DNA of 50,851 nt from assembly GCA_016931275.1 (NCBI GenBank), contig JAFGFA010000032.1, forward strand, positions 1 to 50,851, read 5' to 3'. The DNA comes from Parachlamydiales bacterium (GTDB lineage Bacteria > Chlamydiota > Chlamydiia > Chlamydiales > SM23-39). The notes beneath the pieces are model-generated. The model saw only the letters and a list, made by a program, of their open reading frames with translations, ran no database searches and was not told the origin of the DNA. Position numbers and translations under genes: made by a program. This document shows, piece after piece, positions 1-8,562 of this stretch (within the stretch, counting starts at the first letter, position 1; every line of letters begins with the position of its first letter).

Positions 1-100
1 TTGCCTCTATCATGTAAAAATCTTTTTTACTTTTTTTCGCATTATAAATATTTCCTCTTTTTCTTCCATTTTGTTAATGATTCTAATATAAGAGCAGCCC
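1..100. other. Short AT-rich left edge, no gene seen
   Basis: The first 100 bases are AT-rich and follow the gadB stop on the minus strand. I see no open reading frame, tRNA or convincing terminator hairpin here. The neighbouring gene to the left lies outside the window. Confidence 0.5.
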
Positions 101-1489
101 TTAATGTCTAAAATGAGATCCTGTCTCTTTTTTATTCCAATGAGGCTGAGAAGCAAAATATTCTAAGCTTCTTCGGATGTCGTTCAAAAGCATATCGGCC
201 ATATCATGGCTAAAGCCGTTTTTAACCACGATCCGTTGCACAATCAAATCTTCGCGGTTCTTAGGCATACGATAGGCAGGAACAAGCCATCCCCTTTCTC
301 GTAATTTATCAGAAAGGTCATACAGGGAAAACTTCTCTTCTTCTTTTAAAGTCCAGGCAAACACGGGGATATCGCTACCATCCGATATAAGACGAAAAGG
401 TCCCATCTTAAAGATATTTTTCGAGAGATACATAGCTACATCCTGACAAGCCTGTTGCACTTTGGTATATCCCTCTTTTCCTAAACGCAAAAAATTATAA
501 TATTGCGCACATATCTGAGCTCCGGGACGAGAAAAATTAATAGCAAAAGTAGCCATTTTTCCACCGAGATAATCGACATAAAATTTTAAATCTTCAGGAA
601 GATCTTTCTCATCACGCCATACGACCCAACCGACTCCAGGATAGACTAAACCATACTTATGACCGGAAGCGTTAATAGACTTTACTCGCGGCAAGCGAAA
701 ATCCCACATAAGATCTTTTTGAAGAAACGGCGCGATGAAACCGCCACTTGCAGCATCGACATGAATGGGAATATCCCATCCTTTTTCTTTTTCCAAACGA
801 TCCAGAGCTTCACTTATTTTTTGTACCGGCTCATATCTTCCATCGAAAGTACTCCCCATAATAGCGACGACCCCTATAGTATTTTCATCGCACATATTGG
901 CGGCTTCTTCGGGATCGATGATAAAACGATCCTTTTCACAATAGACAAAACGAGGTTCCACATCCCAATACCGACAAAATTTTTCCCAACATACCTGCAC
1001 ATTCATTCCCATCACGAGATTGGGCCGATCTGCCGCTTTTTTCTTTGCTCTCATTTTTTCTCGCCATTTCCACTTGAGAGCCATGGCTCCTAGCATTGTT
1101 GCTTCACTGGATCCAATAGTCGAACAGCCGATCGAAGAAATATCATGTGGGGCATTCCAGAGATTCGCCAAGATATTCACACAACGTTTTTCCACCTCTG
1201 CCGTTTGAGGATATTCATCTTTATCGATCATATTTTTATCAAACGTCTCATTCATGATCTGCCTGGCTTCAGGTTCCATCCATGTTGTCACGAAAGTCGC
1301 CAAGTTAAACCGAGAATTACCATCCAACATAAGCTCATCATGCACGAGATTATAGGCTGATCGTGGAAGCATCTCTCCTTGAGGCATTTCATATTTAGGA
1401 ATAGGTGAGGTCAATCCATGACGGGCATATACGGGGATAATCATTCTTTCCTCGTCTTTTAACTCCTCATTATTGATCTTTTTAAACAT
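101..1489 (-). CDS. gadB: Glutamate decarboxylase
   Basis: PLP-dependent group II decarboxylase of 462 residues, close to the 466 of E. coli GadB. It converts glutamate to GABA and CO2, consuming a cytoplasmic proton. The PLP-binding lysine is K278 in NASGHKYGL, and the upstream HVDAASGGF segment supplies the cofactor-binding aspartate. The C-terminus ends SHFRH, so a histidine sits at the extreme end; in E. coli a near-terminal histidine closes the active site at neutral pH. I chose the ATG at 1489 because GGAGG lies six to ten bases upstream. A longer frame to 1516 has no such site. The ATG overlaps the gadC stop as TAATG, so the two genes are translationally coupled. The likely role is acid resistance or GABA export. 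Family assignment is firm; the physiological role is inferred from the pairing. Confidence 0.95.
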   Translation of the reverse strand: MFKKINNEELKDEERMIIPVYARHGLTSPIPKYEMPQGEMLPRSAYNLVHDELMLDGNSRFNLATFVTTWMEPEARQIMNETFDKNMIDKDEYPQTAEVEKRCVNILANLWNAPHDISSIGCSTIGSSEATMLGAMALKWKWREKMRAKKKAADRPNLVMGMNVQVCWEKFCRYWDVEPRFVYCEKDRFIIDPEEAANMCDENTIGVVAIMGSTFDGRYEPVQKISEALDRLEKEKGWDIPIHVDAASGGFIAPFLQKDLMWDFRLPRVKSINASGHKYGLVYPGVGWVVWRDEKDLPEDLKFYVDYLGGKMATFAINFSRPGAQICAQYYNFLRLGKEGYTKVQQACQDVAMYLSKNIFKMGPFRLISDGSDIPVFAWTLKEEEKFSLYDLSDKLRERGWLVPAYRMPKNREDLIVQRIVVKNGFSHDMADMLLNDIRRSLEYFASQPHWNKKETGSHFRH

Positions 1490-2898
1490 TATTTTTCCTC
1501 CTTTTCTACAGACCAAGAAGGTCTTTTATAATGATTAATAATCAAGGGAGCCACGACAAAAACAACAACTCCAACTGCAATAAAAAGCACATAAAATAAA
1601 GGGCTTCCTATCGTCAACTGAGCAGGAGGGAAAAAACTTACAACAATAGCAAATAACACAGCAGCTATCCCTATCCCTGAAATAAGCCACATCATCAAAT
1701 TGCCTCCTGGAATGGTGTACTTTCTAGGGATCTTGGGCTGGCTATATCGCAACCGAATTGCTGAAGCATACAACAAAATATACATAATGAGATATAACGT
1801 CGCCGTTAAAGCCGTTAGCAGAAAAAAACCACTGCTTACATTAGGCATTAACAGAAAGACCAAAGACAAAACGGTAACGATAGCTCCTTGAATCCATAAA
1901 ATATGGGTCTGGATCCCCTTTTTATTTGTATATTGCATAAAAGGAGGCAGGTCTCCTTCCTTTGCAGTCGCTAACAAACCTTTACTAGGACCTCCTATCC
2001 ACGCTATTACACTTCCCATCGCACCAAAAGCTACTAAAAACCCTAAAATGGGCAATAACCAATCTATATGAAATTGGTGTAACAGCTCCTGAAACCCTTG
2101 CATAATTCCCGCTGTAAGGCTTATCTCACTGGGAGGAATCGTGGCAGCTATAGCAAAGGAGCCTAGTAAAAAAATAAGGACAATCACCACAGCAGAAACA
2201 AGAATAGATTTAGGATAATTCTTTTTAGGATTTTCCATTTCCATGACATGAACAGCGCCCACTTCCATTCCAGAAAACAATAGAACAATACCGGCTAAAA
2301 AAGCCACCCGGTCAAACTGGGAAAAATCAGGAAAAAAGTGTGCCGGTCCTTGTAGGAACTCTAAAGGATGCCCGGAAAGGATCCAAAAAAGCCCAAGAAG
2401 AATAATGATTAGAGCGGGAAAAATTGTTCCTCCCATCACCAAAATCGTCGTAAGCCAACTTGCTGTCTTAAGGCCATAAAAATTGATAAAAGTAGCTCCC
2501 CAATAAACCACTAAAATAATCATCACCACAAATAGTCTATTACTGGCCAGTTCCGGAGTCAAAAAAAGATAAGAAAGAGCTCCTGCTGCAAAAGCTAAAA
2601 CAGTAGAATACCAAATGGTATTTTGCACCCACTGTAACCAAATAGCCGTAAATCCCCATTTAGCTCCAAAAGCTTCTTTCACCCACCGATATACCCCTCC
2701 CTTTTTAGGCCACCCTGTTGCAAGCTCAGCAGAAACCAATGAAACAGGCAGCAAAAAAAATACGGATGCAAAAAGAATGTAAAAAATCATGCTTAGTCCC
2801 TCTCTAGCCATCATCGGTAATCCTCGAAGGCTTAAGACAAGGGCGACGTTCATCATTGCCATGACAAAAATACTTAACTTATGCTGAGATTTTGACAT
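1489..2898 (-). CDS. gadC: Glutamate/GABA antiporter
   Basis: APC-superfamily transporter of 469 residues with about 12 hydrophobic segments. It resembles E. coli GadC along its length: the N-terminal half carries SAELATGWPKKGGVYRWV, the middle carries FLAGIVLLFSGMEVGAVHV, and WIGGPSKGLLATAKEGDLP matches the GadC signature near TM8. It should exchange external glutamate for internal GABA across the inner membrane. It is the first gene of the pair with gadB, and its stop overlaps the gadB start. The start has a clear ribosome-binding site (GAGGAG, about five bases upstream). The protein stops about 20 residues after the last membrane helix. E. coli GadC has 511 residues and a C-terminal plug that closes the channel at neutral pH; that plug is largely missing here. 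Substrate is inferred from gadB; the family call is firm. Confidence 0.9.
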   Translation of the reverse strand: MSKSQHKLSIFVMAMMNVALVLSLRGLPMMAREGLSMIFYILFASVFFLLPVSLVSAELATGWPKKGGVYRWVKEAFGAKWGFTAIWLQWVQNTIWYSTVLAFAAGALSYLFLTPELASNRLFVVMIILVVYWGATFINFYGLKTASWLTTILVMGGTIFPALIIILLGLFWILSGHPLEFLQGPAHFFPDFSQFDRVAFLAGIVLLFSGMEVGAVHVMEMENPKKNYPKSILVSAVVIVLIFLLGSFAIAATIPPSEISLTAGIMQGFQELLHQFHIDWLLPILGFLVAFGAMGSVIAWIGGPSKGLLATAKEGDLPPFMQYTNKKGIQTHILWIQGAIVTVLSLVFLLMPNVSSGFFLLTALTATLYLIMYILLYASAIRLRYSQPKIPRKYTIPGGNLMMWLISGIGIAAVLFAIVVSFFPPAQLTIGSPLFYVLFIAVGVVVFVVAPLIINHYKRPSWSVEKEEK

Positions 2899-3136
2899 AA
2901 CACTCCTCTCAATAACTATCTCTCTACTATCTCAAATAACAAACAAAAATTAAAAAGGCACCGATTATTTATTTTTATCTCGAGTATCAAAAAAATGAGA
3001 AAGAATTAAATCTCAGAAAATTATAATTACAACATATCGAAATCAAACAATTTTTCATTTATTGGAACATAAAAGAGGAGAAAGTTGTTAGGACACATCT
3101 ATTTTCGCCAATTTGTCTTAATTCAGACCATTCCTC

Positions 3137-4162
3137 TTAACGAAGAGCAAAAGTGATATGAAAATCATGCCCTTCAATTCTTGGAGAAAAACCGTTTTTT
3201 GTTCTAACGCTAGCAAGTTCGCTAGAATTAACCGTTAAAAACCATACTTTTTCAACTCCTTGCATTCCATCGGGACTCACCGATTGCACTTGGCTGATTC
3301 TAAAGGGGATTATTGTGCCTATCTCTTCTACAGAGCCTATATGATCTTGCATTTCTCCTCGTAGAATAATGCTAATATGTGCTCCTGCCCTGCCCTTTTG
3401 AAAATACGGAGGAAGGTTGGCTCCTTCAATATTAAAGTTCGAAAAGAGGGAATAGACCATATCATCAGGAAGGTCTAGATAAACAAATCCATTAGGGTCT
3501 TGTTTTACGATTCCTTGAAATTCTTGCTCATATTGCATTTTCCAACGAAGCAATTTCATTTGAGGTAACGCTTGATATAATCTAGCACTTCCTAAAATGA
3601 AAGAACAGATTCCTTCAAAGGTTTCACCTTTTTTAAAATGATCGAAAGAAAAATAAAGATCGGAAACTATCTGTAGAAGCACAAAGGCAACAGTAATTTC
3701 TATGGATCCATAAAAAATCGTTGCTAAAAACAGCCCGTCCAAAAGAATCCATGCCAAATTTTCAAGAACTTCTTTGATATGATTATTTCGTAAATTTTCA
3801 AGAACCGCTTGTATATGAAATACCAAATCTCCTTCTGTAGAAAAAATGGAAGAAAAAACAGGGTTAAGAATTGTTAATGCTATTGCTAGCGTAGATAAAG
3901 TTGTTATAAGAAGATGAAAGCTTGTTTTTGAAAAATTTTTCTCTTTAATACAACTCAAAGAAGCCTGGAAATGGGAAAAACTTCTATAAACAGACATGCC
4001 TAAGGTGAGAGGGGTTCTAAGCGTCGAACACAAACTAAGTAAGGGAAAAGTTGCCAAGGCAATATTTTGCACTTTCTTAAAGATAGCATTTTTTGTAGAA
4101 ATTCGGTCGTTTGAAAAATCTCTATGAAAAGTAACAGGATGATTAATAATGCTATCTAACAT
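3137..4162 (-). CDS. Membrane protein with C-terminal 2H-phosphoesterase-like domain
   Basis: 341-residue protein without an obvious named homologue. The N-terminal half (about residues 30-175) has several hydrophobic segments arranged in pairs, as in chlamydial inclusion-membrane proteins. The C-terminal region (about 205-341) contains two H-x-[ST]-hydrophobic motifs, HISI at H262 and HITF at H335. They are 73 residues apart, and the second lies at the end of a beta-strand-like stretch at the extreme C-terminus. That pattern is the signature of the 2H phosphoesterase superfamily (LigT, CPD, AKAP18, 2'-5' phosphodiesterases). An RNA-ligase-like or cyclic phosphodiester activity is therefore possible but unproven. 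No clear ribosome-binding site precedes the ATG. It stands alone between gadC and AT-rich DNA. The domain call is moderate; the localisation is inference. Confidence 0.7.
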   Translation of the reverse strand: MLDSIINHPVTFHRDFSNDRISTKNAIFKKVQNIALATFPLLSLCSTLRTPLTLGMSVYRSFSHFQASLSCIKEKNFSKTSFHLLITTLSTLAIALTILNPVFSSIFSTEGDLVFHIQAVLENLRNNHIKEVLENLAWILLDGLFLATIFYGSIEITVAFVLLQIVSDLYFSFDHFKKGETFEGICSFILGSARLYQALPQMKLLRWKMQYEQEFQGIVKQDPNGFVYLDLPDDMVYSLFSNFNIEGANLPPYFQKGRAGAHISIILRGEMQDHIGSVEEIGTIIPFRISQVQSVSPDGMQGVEKVWFLTVNSSELASVRTKNGFSPRIEGHDFHITFALR

Positions 4163-4472
4163 TTGTCACAATTGTTTTTACAAAAAAACTACACCAAATA
4201 AAGTACAATTAAAAACAAATAAAAATCAACTGTTTTTTAAGTTAGAAAAATATATTTTAATTTTATATTAACGATGACAAAAAGCCTCTCGAACAGAAGG
4301 AATAAAACTTCAGTTGCTGAGCACGTTACGAACTTTTTTCTGAAAAAAATTTTAAATATTTTAAAGTAATTTCGTTAAATATTTTTTTATTGAAAAAAGA
4401 TATTTTCCTGTAGTTTTTTTGATAATTTGTAATATGTTTACAGTTTTTAATTAATTAAAGGAAACATGTTAT
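4163..4472. other. AT-rich divergent intergenic region
   Basis: About 310 bases between two divergent genes of unknown function. It is strongly AT-rich and has no frame worth calling. It contains the dyad GTTACGAAC at 4325-4333; the reverse complement of this 9-mer occurs at 4733-4741, so the pair flanks the small gene at 4473-4727. Promoters for both neighbours must lie here, but no box pair stands out from the AT background. Confidence 0.5.
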
Positions 4473-4727
4473 ATGGCAACAAAAGTCATTACAGGAATAT
4501 GCACAGCTGGTGGAGCTTTTTTAGGAGGAGTATTGGGTTACATGACATGGGGCGGAATACTAGCTGACAATGTTTTTCGCCACAGTATAGCTTTATCAGA
4601 GAATCTAGATTATCATCGTAGAGCTCCTGACAATCCAACTGCATTAGTCGTAACAGGAGTTGCTATCGGTGCTACTTCAGGCACTTTGGTGGGAGAACGA
4701 TCTCTTGCTGCGCAAAAAAAGTTGTAA
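4473..4727 (+). CDS. Small glycine-rich two-helix membrane protein
   Basis: 84-residue protein I do not recognise. It has two hydrophobic, glycine-spaced segments (about residues 5-33 and 56-74) separated by a polar loop of about 22 residues. Glycines at close spacing (GGAFLGGVLGYMTWGG and GVAIGATSGTLVG) look like glycine-zipper membrane helices. The C-terminus is short and basic. The start has a weak AAAGG about ten or more bases upstream. It lies alone between AT-rich DNA and the tRNA-Asn gene. Possibilities are a small inclusion-membrane-type protein or a cell-envelope helper; nothing in the sequence decides. The regular codon structure and conserved-looking pattern make it more likely real than chance. 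Confidence 0.6.
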   Translation: MATKVITGICTAGGAFLGGVLGYMTWGGILADNVFRHSIALSENLDYHRRAPDNPTALVVTGVAIGATSGTLVGERSLAAQKKL

Positions 4728-4803
4728 ATACAGTTCGTAACTTTTTCAATTAAAACACAAAAGGCAGTTAAGGTACTCTCCCCTAATTGCCTCTAAATCA
4801 AAA

Positions 4804-4875
4804 CTCCGGATGTAGGATTCGAACCTACGACCAATTGATTAACAGTCAACTGCTCTACCACTGAGCTAATCCGGA
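4804..4875 (-). tRNA. tRNA-Asn (anticodon GTT)
   Basis: 72-base cloverleaf on the minus strand. The acceptor arms are TCCGGAT and ATCCGGA with a G discriminator. The D arm contains AGCTCAGTGGTAGAGC. The anticodon stem GTTGA/TCAAT closes the loop CTGTTAA, giving anticodon GTT. The T arm has GGTTCGAATCC. CCA is not encoded. It is transcribed away from the recD2 gene that starts about 80 bases to the right. Confidence 0.97.
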
Positions 4876-4956
4876 AAAATCTTAATTTATCATAAAAAAA
4901 CGCTTTATTTTATGCAAAGCCATTTGCATGATAGAATAAATTACTATAGGGTTTTC

Positions 4957-7125
4957 ATGGATCAAATCTCAGGTTTCATTGAGATCATTATCTTTACCAA
5001 TCCAGAAAATGGTTTTACTGTTGCCAGGCTACAGGAATCTGAAAAAAAAGAATTAACCTGTATTGTTGGGATCTTATCCTCGATTCGTCCTGGGGAAACC
5101 ATTCAATGTTCGGGGAATTGGAAAAACCATCCTTCTTATGGAAAACAATTCCAAGTTTCTTCATATTCCCTCACCTATCCGGCTACAATCCTGGGCATCC
5201 AAAAATACCTAGAATCTGGCCTCATCAAAGGAATTGGCCCGATCTATGCCAAAAACATTATAGACCTATTTGGAGAAAAGACGCTAGAGGTGATCGACAA
5301 CAATCCGAACCGTCTTTTGGAAGTTCCGGGTATTGGCAAAAAAAGGCTTTCCATCATCAAGCAATGTTTTATAGAGCAAAAATCAATTCGTACGGTAATG
5401 GTTTTTTTACAAGGACAAGGGATTTCTCCTGCTTATGCTCAAAAAATTTATAAAAGATATGGAGATCACAGTATCCAAAAAGTCCAAGAAAACCCTTATG
5501 ATCTTGCTAGGGAAATCGTAGGGATTGGATTTAAAACAGCCGACCAGATAGCACAAAACCTAGGCTTTGCCAAGGATTCTTCTCTAAGAATTGTCGCAGG
5601 CATAGAACATGTCCTTTGGGAGCTCACCAATGAAGGGCACACCTGTTTTCCTGAAAAAGAGCTCGTTACAGTTGCGGCAAAAATCCTAGACCTTTCAGCA
5701 CCTCTTATCCAAGAGAATATCGATACGATGGTCCCTCTTCAGAGGCTAATCCGCCGTGACAAGGAGGGATTTTCTTATATATGGCTTCCCTCTCTATTTC
5801 ATACTGAAATGGGCATTGCCCAAGAGCTACTGCGTCTTGATTCTGCTACTTGTATTCTACGAGAAGTCGACTCTCAAAAAGCCTTGGACTGGCTACAACA
5901 ACAGATCCGAATCAAGTTGGCAAAAGATCAAATTACTGCGATCCAACAAGGGGTACAAGAAAAGCTACATATTATTACAGGGGGACCTGGTACAGGAAAG
6001 AGCACCATTACCAAAGCGATTATTCAGATTACGGAAATGCTCTCTAAAAACATCCTTTTAGCAGCCCCTACGGGAAGAGCGGCGAAAAGAATGACCCAGA
6101 TCACCCATAAAAAAGCCTTTACAATCCACAGTTTGTTGGAATGGGACTTTCGCACGGGGGGATTTAACAGAAACCACAAAAACCCTCTAAAGGCCGATCT
6201 TATTATTCTGGACGAAGCCTCTATGATCGACACCTCGTTGATGTATTATTTTCTTAGAGCTGTTCCCTCCCATGCCCGCGTGATATTGATTGGGGATGTA
6301 GATCAGCTTCCGTCCGTCGGTCCCGGGTACGTATTGGCAGACCTCATCCGATCTGAAAAAATCTCCACGACCCATCTTACAAAAATTTTTAGGCAAGCCC
6401 ACGGTTCCGCAATTATCTCCAATGCCCACAAGATTAACGCAGGATATTTTCCAGACCTGCATATGGATGAAAGAAGCGATTTTCTATTCATTGAAAAAAA
6501 CGAACCTGAAGAGATCGAAAAAACAATTGTAGAGCTCATGACCCAAAAGCTTCCTCAAGAAAAAAATTTTCATCCGATAGAAGATGTTCAAGTGCTTTCC
6601 CCCATGAAACGGGGAAACATTGGCATTATTCATTTAAACAGTACACTTCAAAACGTGTTAAATCCTTCATCAAGCCCTCTTTTCGTATCCGGACAACGCC
6701 TACATCTGTACGACAAGGTCATGCAAATCAAAAACAACTATCAAAAGAACGTATTTAATGGAGATGTAGGGAGCATTACAGCCATAGATATGGAAGAGCA
6801 AAACATCGAGATTACTTTTGACGAACGAAAAGTCTGCTACGAATTTTTTGACTTAGACGAAATAGCTCTTGCATATGCCGTATCGGTCCACAAATTTCAA
6901 GGATCGGAATGTCCCTGTATCATCATTCCTTTCCATACCTGCCATTATATGTTATTGCAAAAAAATCTCTTATACACAGCCATTACACGGGGAAAACAAT
7001 TAGTTATCATCATTGGGACTAAAAAAGCGCTTGCTATTGCGATCCACAACAAGAAAACCCTTCAACGGCATACAGGTTTACAAGAAATGATAGCACAACA
7101 TTTTTCAAAATTAATCTCGGTATAA
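4957..7125 (+). CDS. recD2: RecD2-family ATP-dependent DNA helicase
   Basis: Superfamily 1 helicase of the RecD/TraA group, about 722 residues. The N-terminal half has the RecD2-specific region with helix-hairpin-helix segments (GIGPIYAKNI, VPGIGKKRL, GIGFKTADQI). The Walker A motif GGPGTGKST lies near residue 345, Walker B is ILDEASMID, and the C-terminal motif VSVHKFQGSE/TAITRG completes the ATPase core. It unwinds DNA 5' to 3' in repair. It is not accompanied by recB or recC, which fits the stand-alone RecD2 type. A frame opens at 4912, but I prefer the ATG at 4957, preceded by AGGG, because the protein then begins MDQISG as family members do. In Chlamydia a recD gene lies next to metG; here brnQ and a HAD gene lie between them. 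Confidence 0.9.
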   Translation: MDQISGFIEIIIFTNPENGFTVARLQESEKKELTCIVGILSSIRPGETIQCSGNWKNHPSYGKQFQVSSYSLTYPATILGIQKYLESGLIKGIGPIYAKNIIDLFGEKTLEVIDNNPNRLLEVPGIGKKRLSIIKQCFIEQKSIRTVMVFLQGQGISPAYAQKIYKRYGDHSIQKVQENPYDLAREIVGIGFKTADQIAQNLGFAKDSSLRIVAGIEHVLWELTNEGHTCFPEKELVTVAAKILDLSAPLIQENIDTMVPLQRLIRRDKEGFSYIWLPSLFHTEMGIAQELLRLDSATCILREVDSQKALDWLQQQIRIKLAKDQITAIQQGVQEKLHIITGGPGTGKSTITKAIIQITEMLSKNILLAAPTGRAAKRMTQITHKKAFTIHSLLEWDFRTGGFNRNHKNPLKADLIILDEASMIDTSLMYYFLRAVPSHARVILIGDVDQLPSVGPGYVLADLIRSEKISTTHLTKIFRQAHGSAIISNAHKINAGYFPDLHMDERSDFLFIEKNEPEEIEKTIVELMTQKLPQEKNFHPIEDVQVLSPMKRGNIGIIHLNSTLQNVLNPSSSPLFVSGQRLHLYDKVMQIKNNYQKNVFNGDVGSITAIDMEEQNIEITFDERKVCYEFFDLDEIALAYAVSVHKFQGSECPCIIIPFHTCHYMLLQKNLLYTAITRGKQLVIIIGTKKALAIAIHNKKTLQRHTGLQEMIAQHFSKLISV

Positions 7126-7225
7126 AAATTATAATAGGATAATCTTTTTATTTATTAACTTGATATTTTTTTTTCGAACTTTTATTCTTTTTAGATTAAT
7201 TATTTCCATAATGGAGGAAAATCTC

Positions 7226-8389
7226 TTGAAAAAGCTCGGTATATTGTCTTTAGGAATAGCGGTTTTTGCGATGTTTTTTGGAGCAGGGAATATCGTATTT
7301 CCTCTGATATTAGGCAGAGACGTTTCTAATGATATCATCATTTCTCTTATTGGGTTTGTCATTACAGGAGTAGTGGTACCTATTTTAGGATTTATTGCCA
7401 CGATTGTCTATGAAGGAGACTATGATAAATTCTTCTCCACGATTGGTAAAATTCCGGGCTTTATCCTCATCACATTATGCATGGTAATCATGGGGCCTTT
7501 AGGAGCCTCTCGTTGCGTTATTATGTCCTATGCGGCCGTCCATCAATATCTTCCTTTTTCGTTGACGATATATACATTTATCATTGCTGTTGTAATCTTT
7601 CTCTTTTGCTTTAAAGAAAATAAAGTTGTCACCATCTTAGGACGTTTTTTAGGCCCGGTTAAAATCACTCTTCTTGCCGCGATTTTAATCATGCTCCTCT
7701 TTTCTCTTCATCGATTACCTTCTACGCCTACAGCTCCACTATTAGGATTCTTTGAAGGACTAAAGGAAGGGTATTTTACTTTGGATCTCATAGGGGCTTT
7801 TTTCTTCTCTCACCTCATCTATATTTCCATGAAATCGGAAAATGGTAACGATAAGACCAGCGTCAAAAAAATCATGAATAAAGGAATTAAGGCCGGATTA
7901 ATCGGTGGAATATTTTTATCGATTATTTATTGCGGGTTTGGTATCGCGGCGGCTATCTACGGTCCGGAAATGAAAACTATTCCGGACGCGCATCTTTTTA
8001 GCGCCTTATCGATAAAACTTTTAGGAAATTATGGAGGAATTTTAGCCAATGTTACCGTTGCATTAGCGATGTTAACCACCTCACTAGCCTTAACGACAGT
8101 ATTTGCCGATTATCTTTGTTTCGAAATCTTTCGAGGAAAGTTTCCCTATTATCTCATTTTAATCTGCACAATTTTCATCAATATCATCCTCGAAAATCTC
8201 GATTTTTCCGGTATCATGAAAATCATCGCTCCCATAGCTATCTTAATCTACCCATCTTTTATCGTTCTGGCGATAGCGAATATTTTCGGGAAACTGAAAA
8301 ATTTTCCCTATACCAAGATAGCAGTTGCAATGACTTTCTTAGCAACCCTATTCTTTCAGGGATGGTTTAAAACTTTATTTATAAAATGA
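7226..8389 (+). CDS. brnQ: Branched-chain amino acid carrier, LIVCS family
   Basis: Membrane transporter with about 12 hydrophobic segments, matching BrnQ. The N-terminal signature MFFGAGNIVFPLILG is diagnostic for the family. It should import leucine, isoleucine and valine, using sodium or proton coupling, at the inner membrane. The start is decided by the ribosome-binding site: GGAGG at 7213-7217 sits eight bases before an in-frame TTG at 7226. The in-frame ATG at 7211 lies before that site and has no site of its own. With the TTG start the protein is 387 residues; a longer frame from 7160 is unlikely. Importing branched-chain amino acids fits an intracellular organism that takes them from its host. 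Confidence 0.9.
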   Translation: MKKLGILSLGIAVFAMFFGAGNIVFPLILGRDVSNDIIISLIGFVITGVVVPILGFIATIVYEGDYDKFFSTIGKIPGFILITLCMVIMGPLGASRCVIMSYAAVHQYLPFSLTIYTFIIAVVIFLFCFKENKVVTILGRFLGPVKITLLAAILIMLLFSLHRLPSTPTAPLLGFFEGLKEGYFTLDLIGAFFFSHLIYISMKSENGNDKTSVKKIMNKGIKAGLIGGIFLSIIYCGFGIAAAIYGPEMKTIPDAHLFSALSIKLLGNYGGILANVTVALAMLTTSLALTTVFADYLCFEIFRGKFPYYLILICTIFINIILENLDFSGIMKIIAPIAILIYPSFIVLAIANIFGKLKNFPYTKIAVAMTFLATLFFQGWFKTLFIK

Positions 8390-8562
8390 TCTCTTTTCCC
8401 ATATTTTAAATAATCATTTTAAGAATAAATAAACTGTTTTTCTGATTGTTTTTTTTATTTTTTCATTTGCATAAAACATTAAGCAAGACCTTTATTATTT
8501 CAAGAATATTGCAATTAATTACAATTTAAATAAAATGAGGTCTAACAAGTAAAATTATTGAA

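Noticed and set aside
659-1093. A 144-codon plus-strand frame inside gadB
   Set aside because: It is antisense to a gene with clear catalytic motifs and its translation looks random.
3137-4727. Toxin-antitoxin pair formed by the two unknown genes
   Set aside because: The genes are divergent, far apart, and neither has a recognisable toxin or DNA-binding antitoxin domain.
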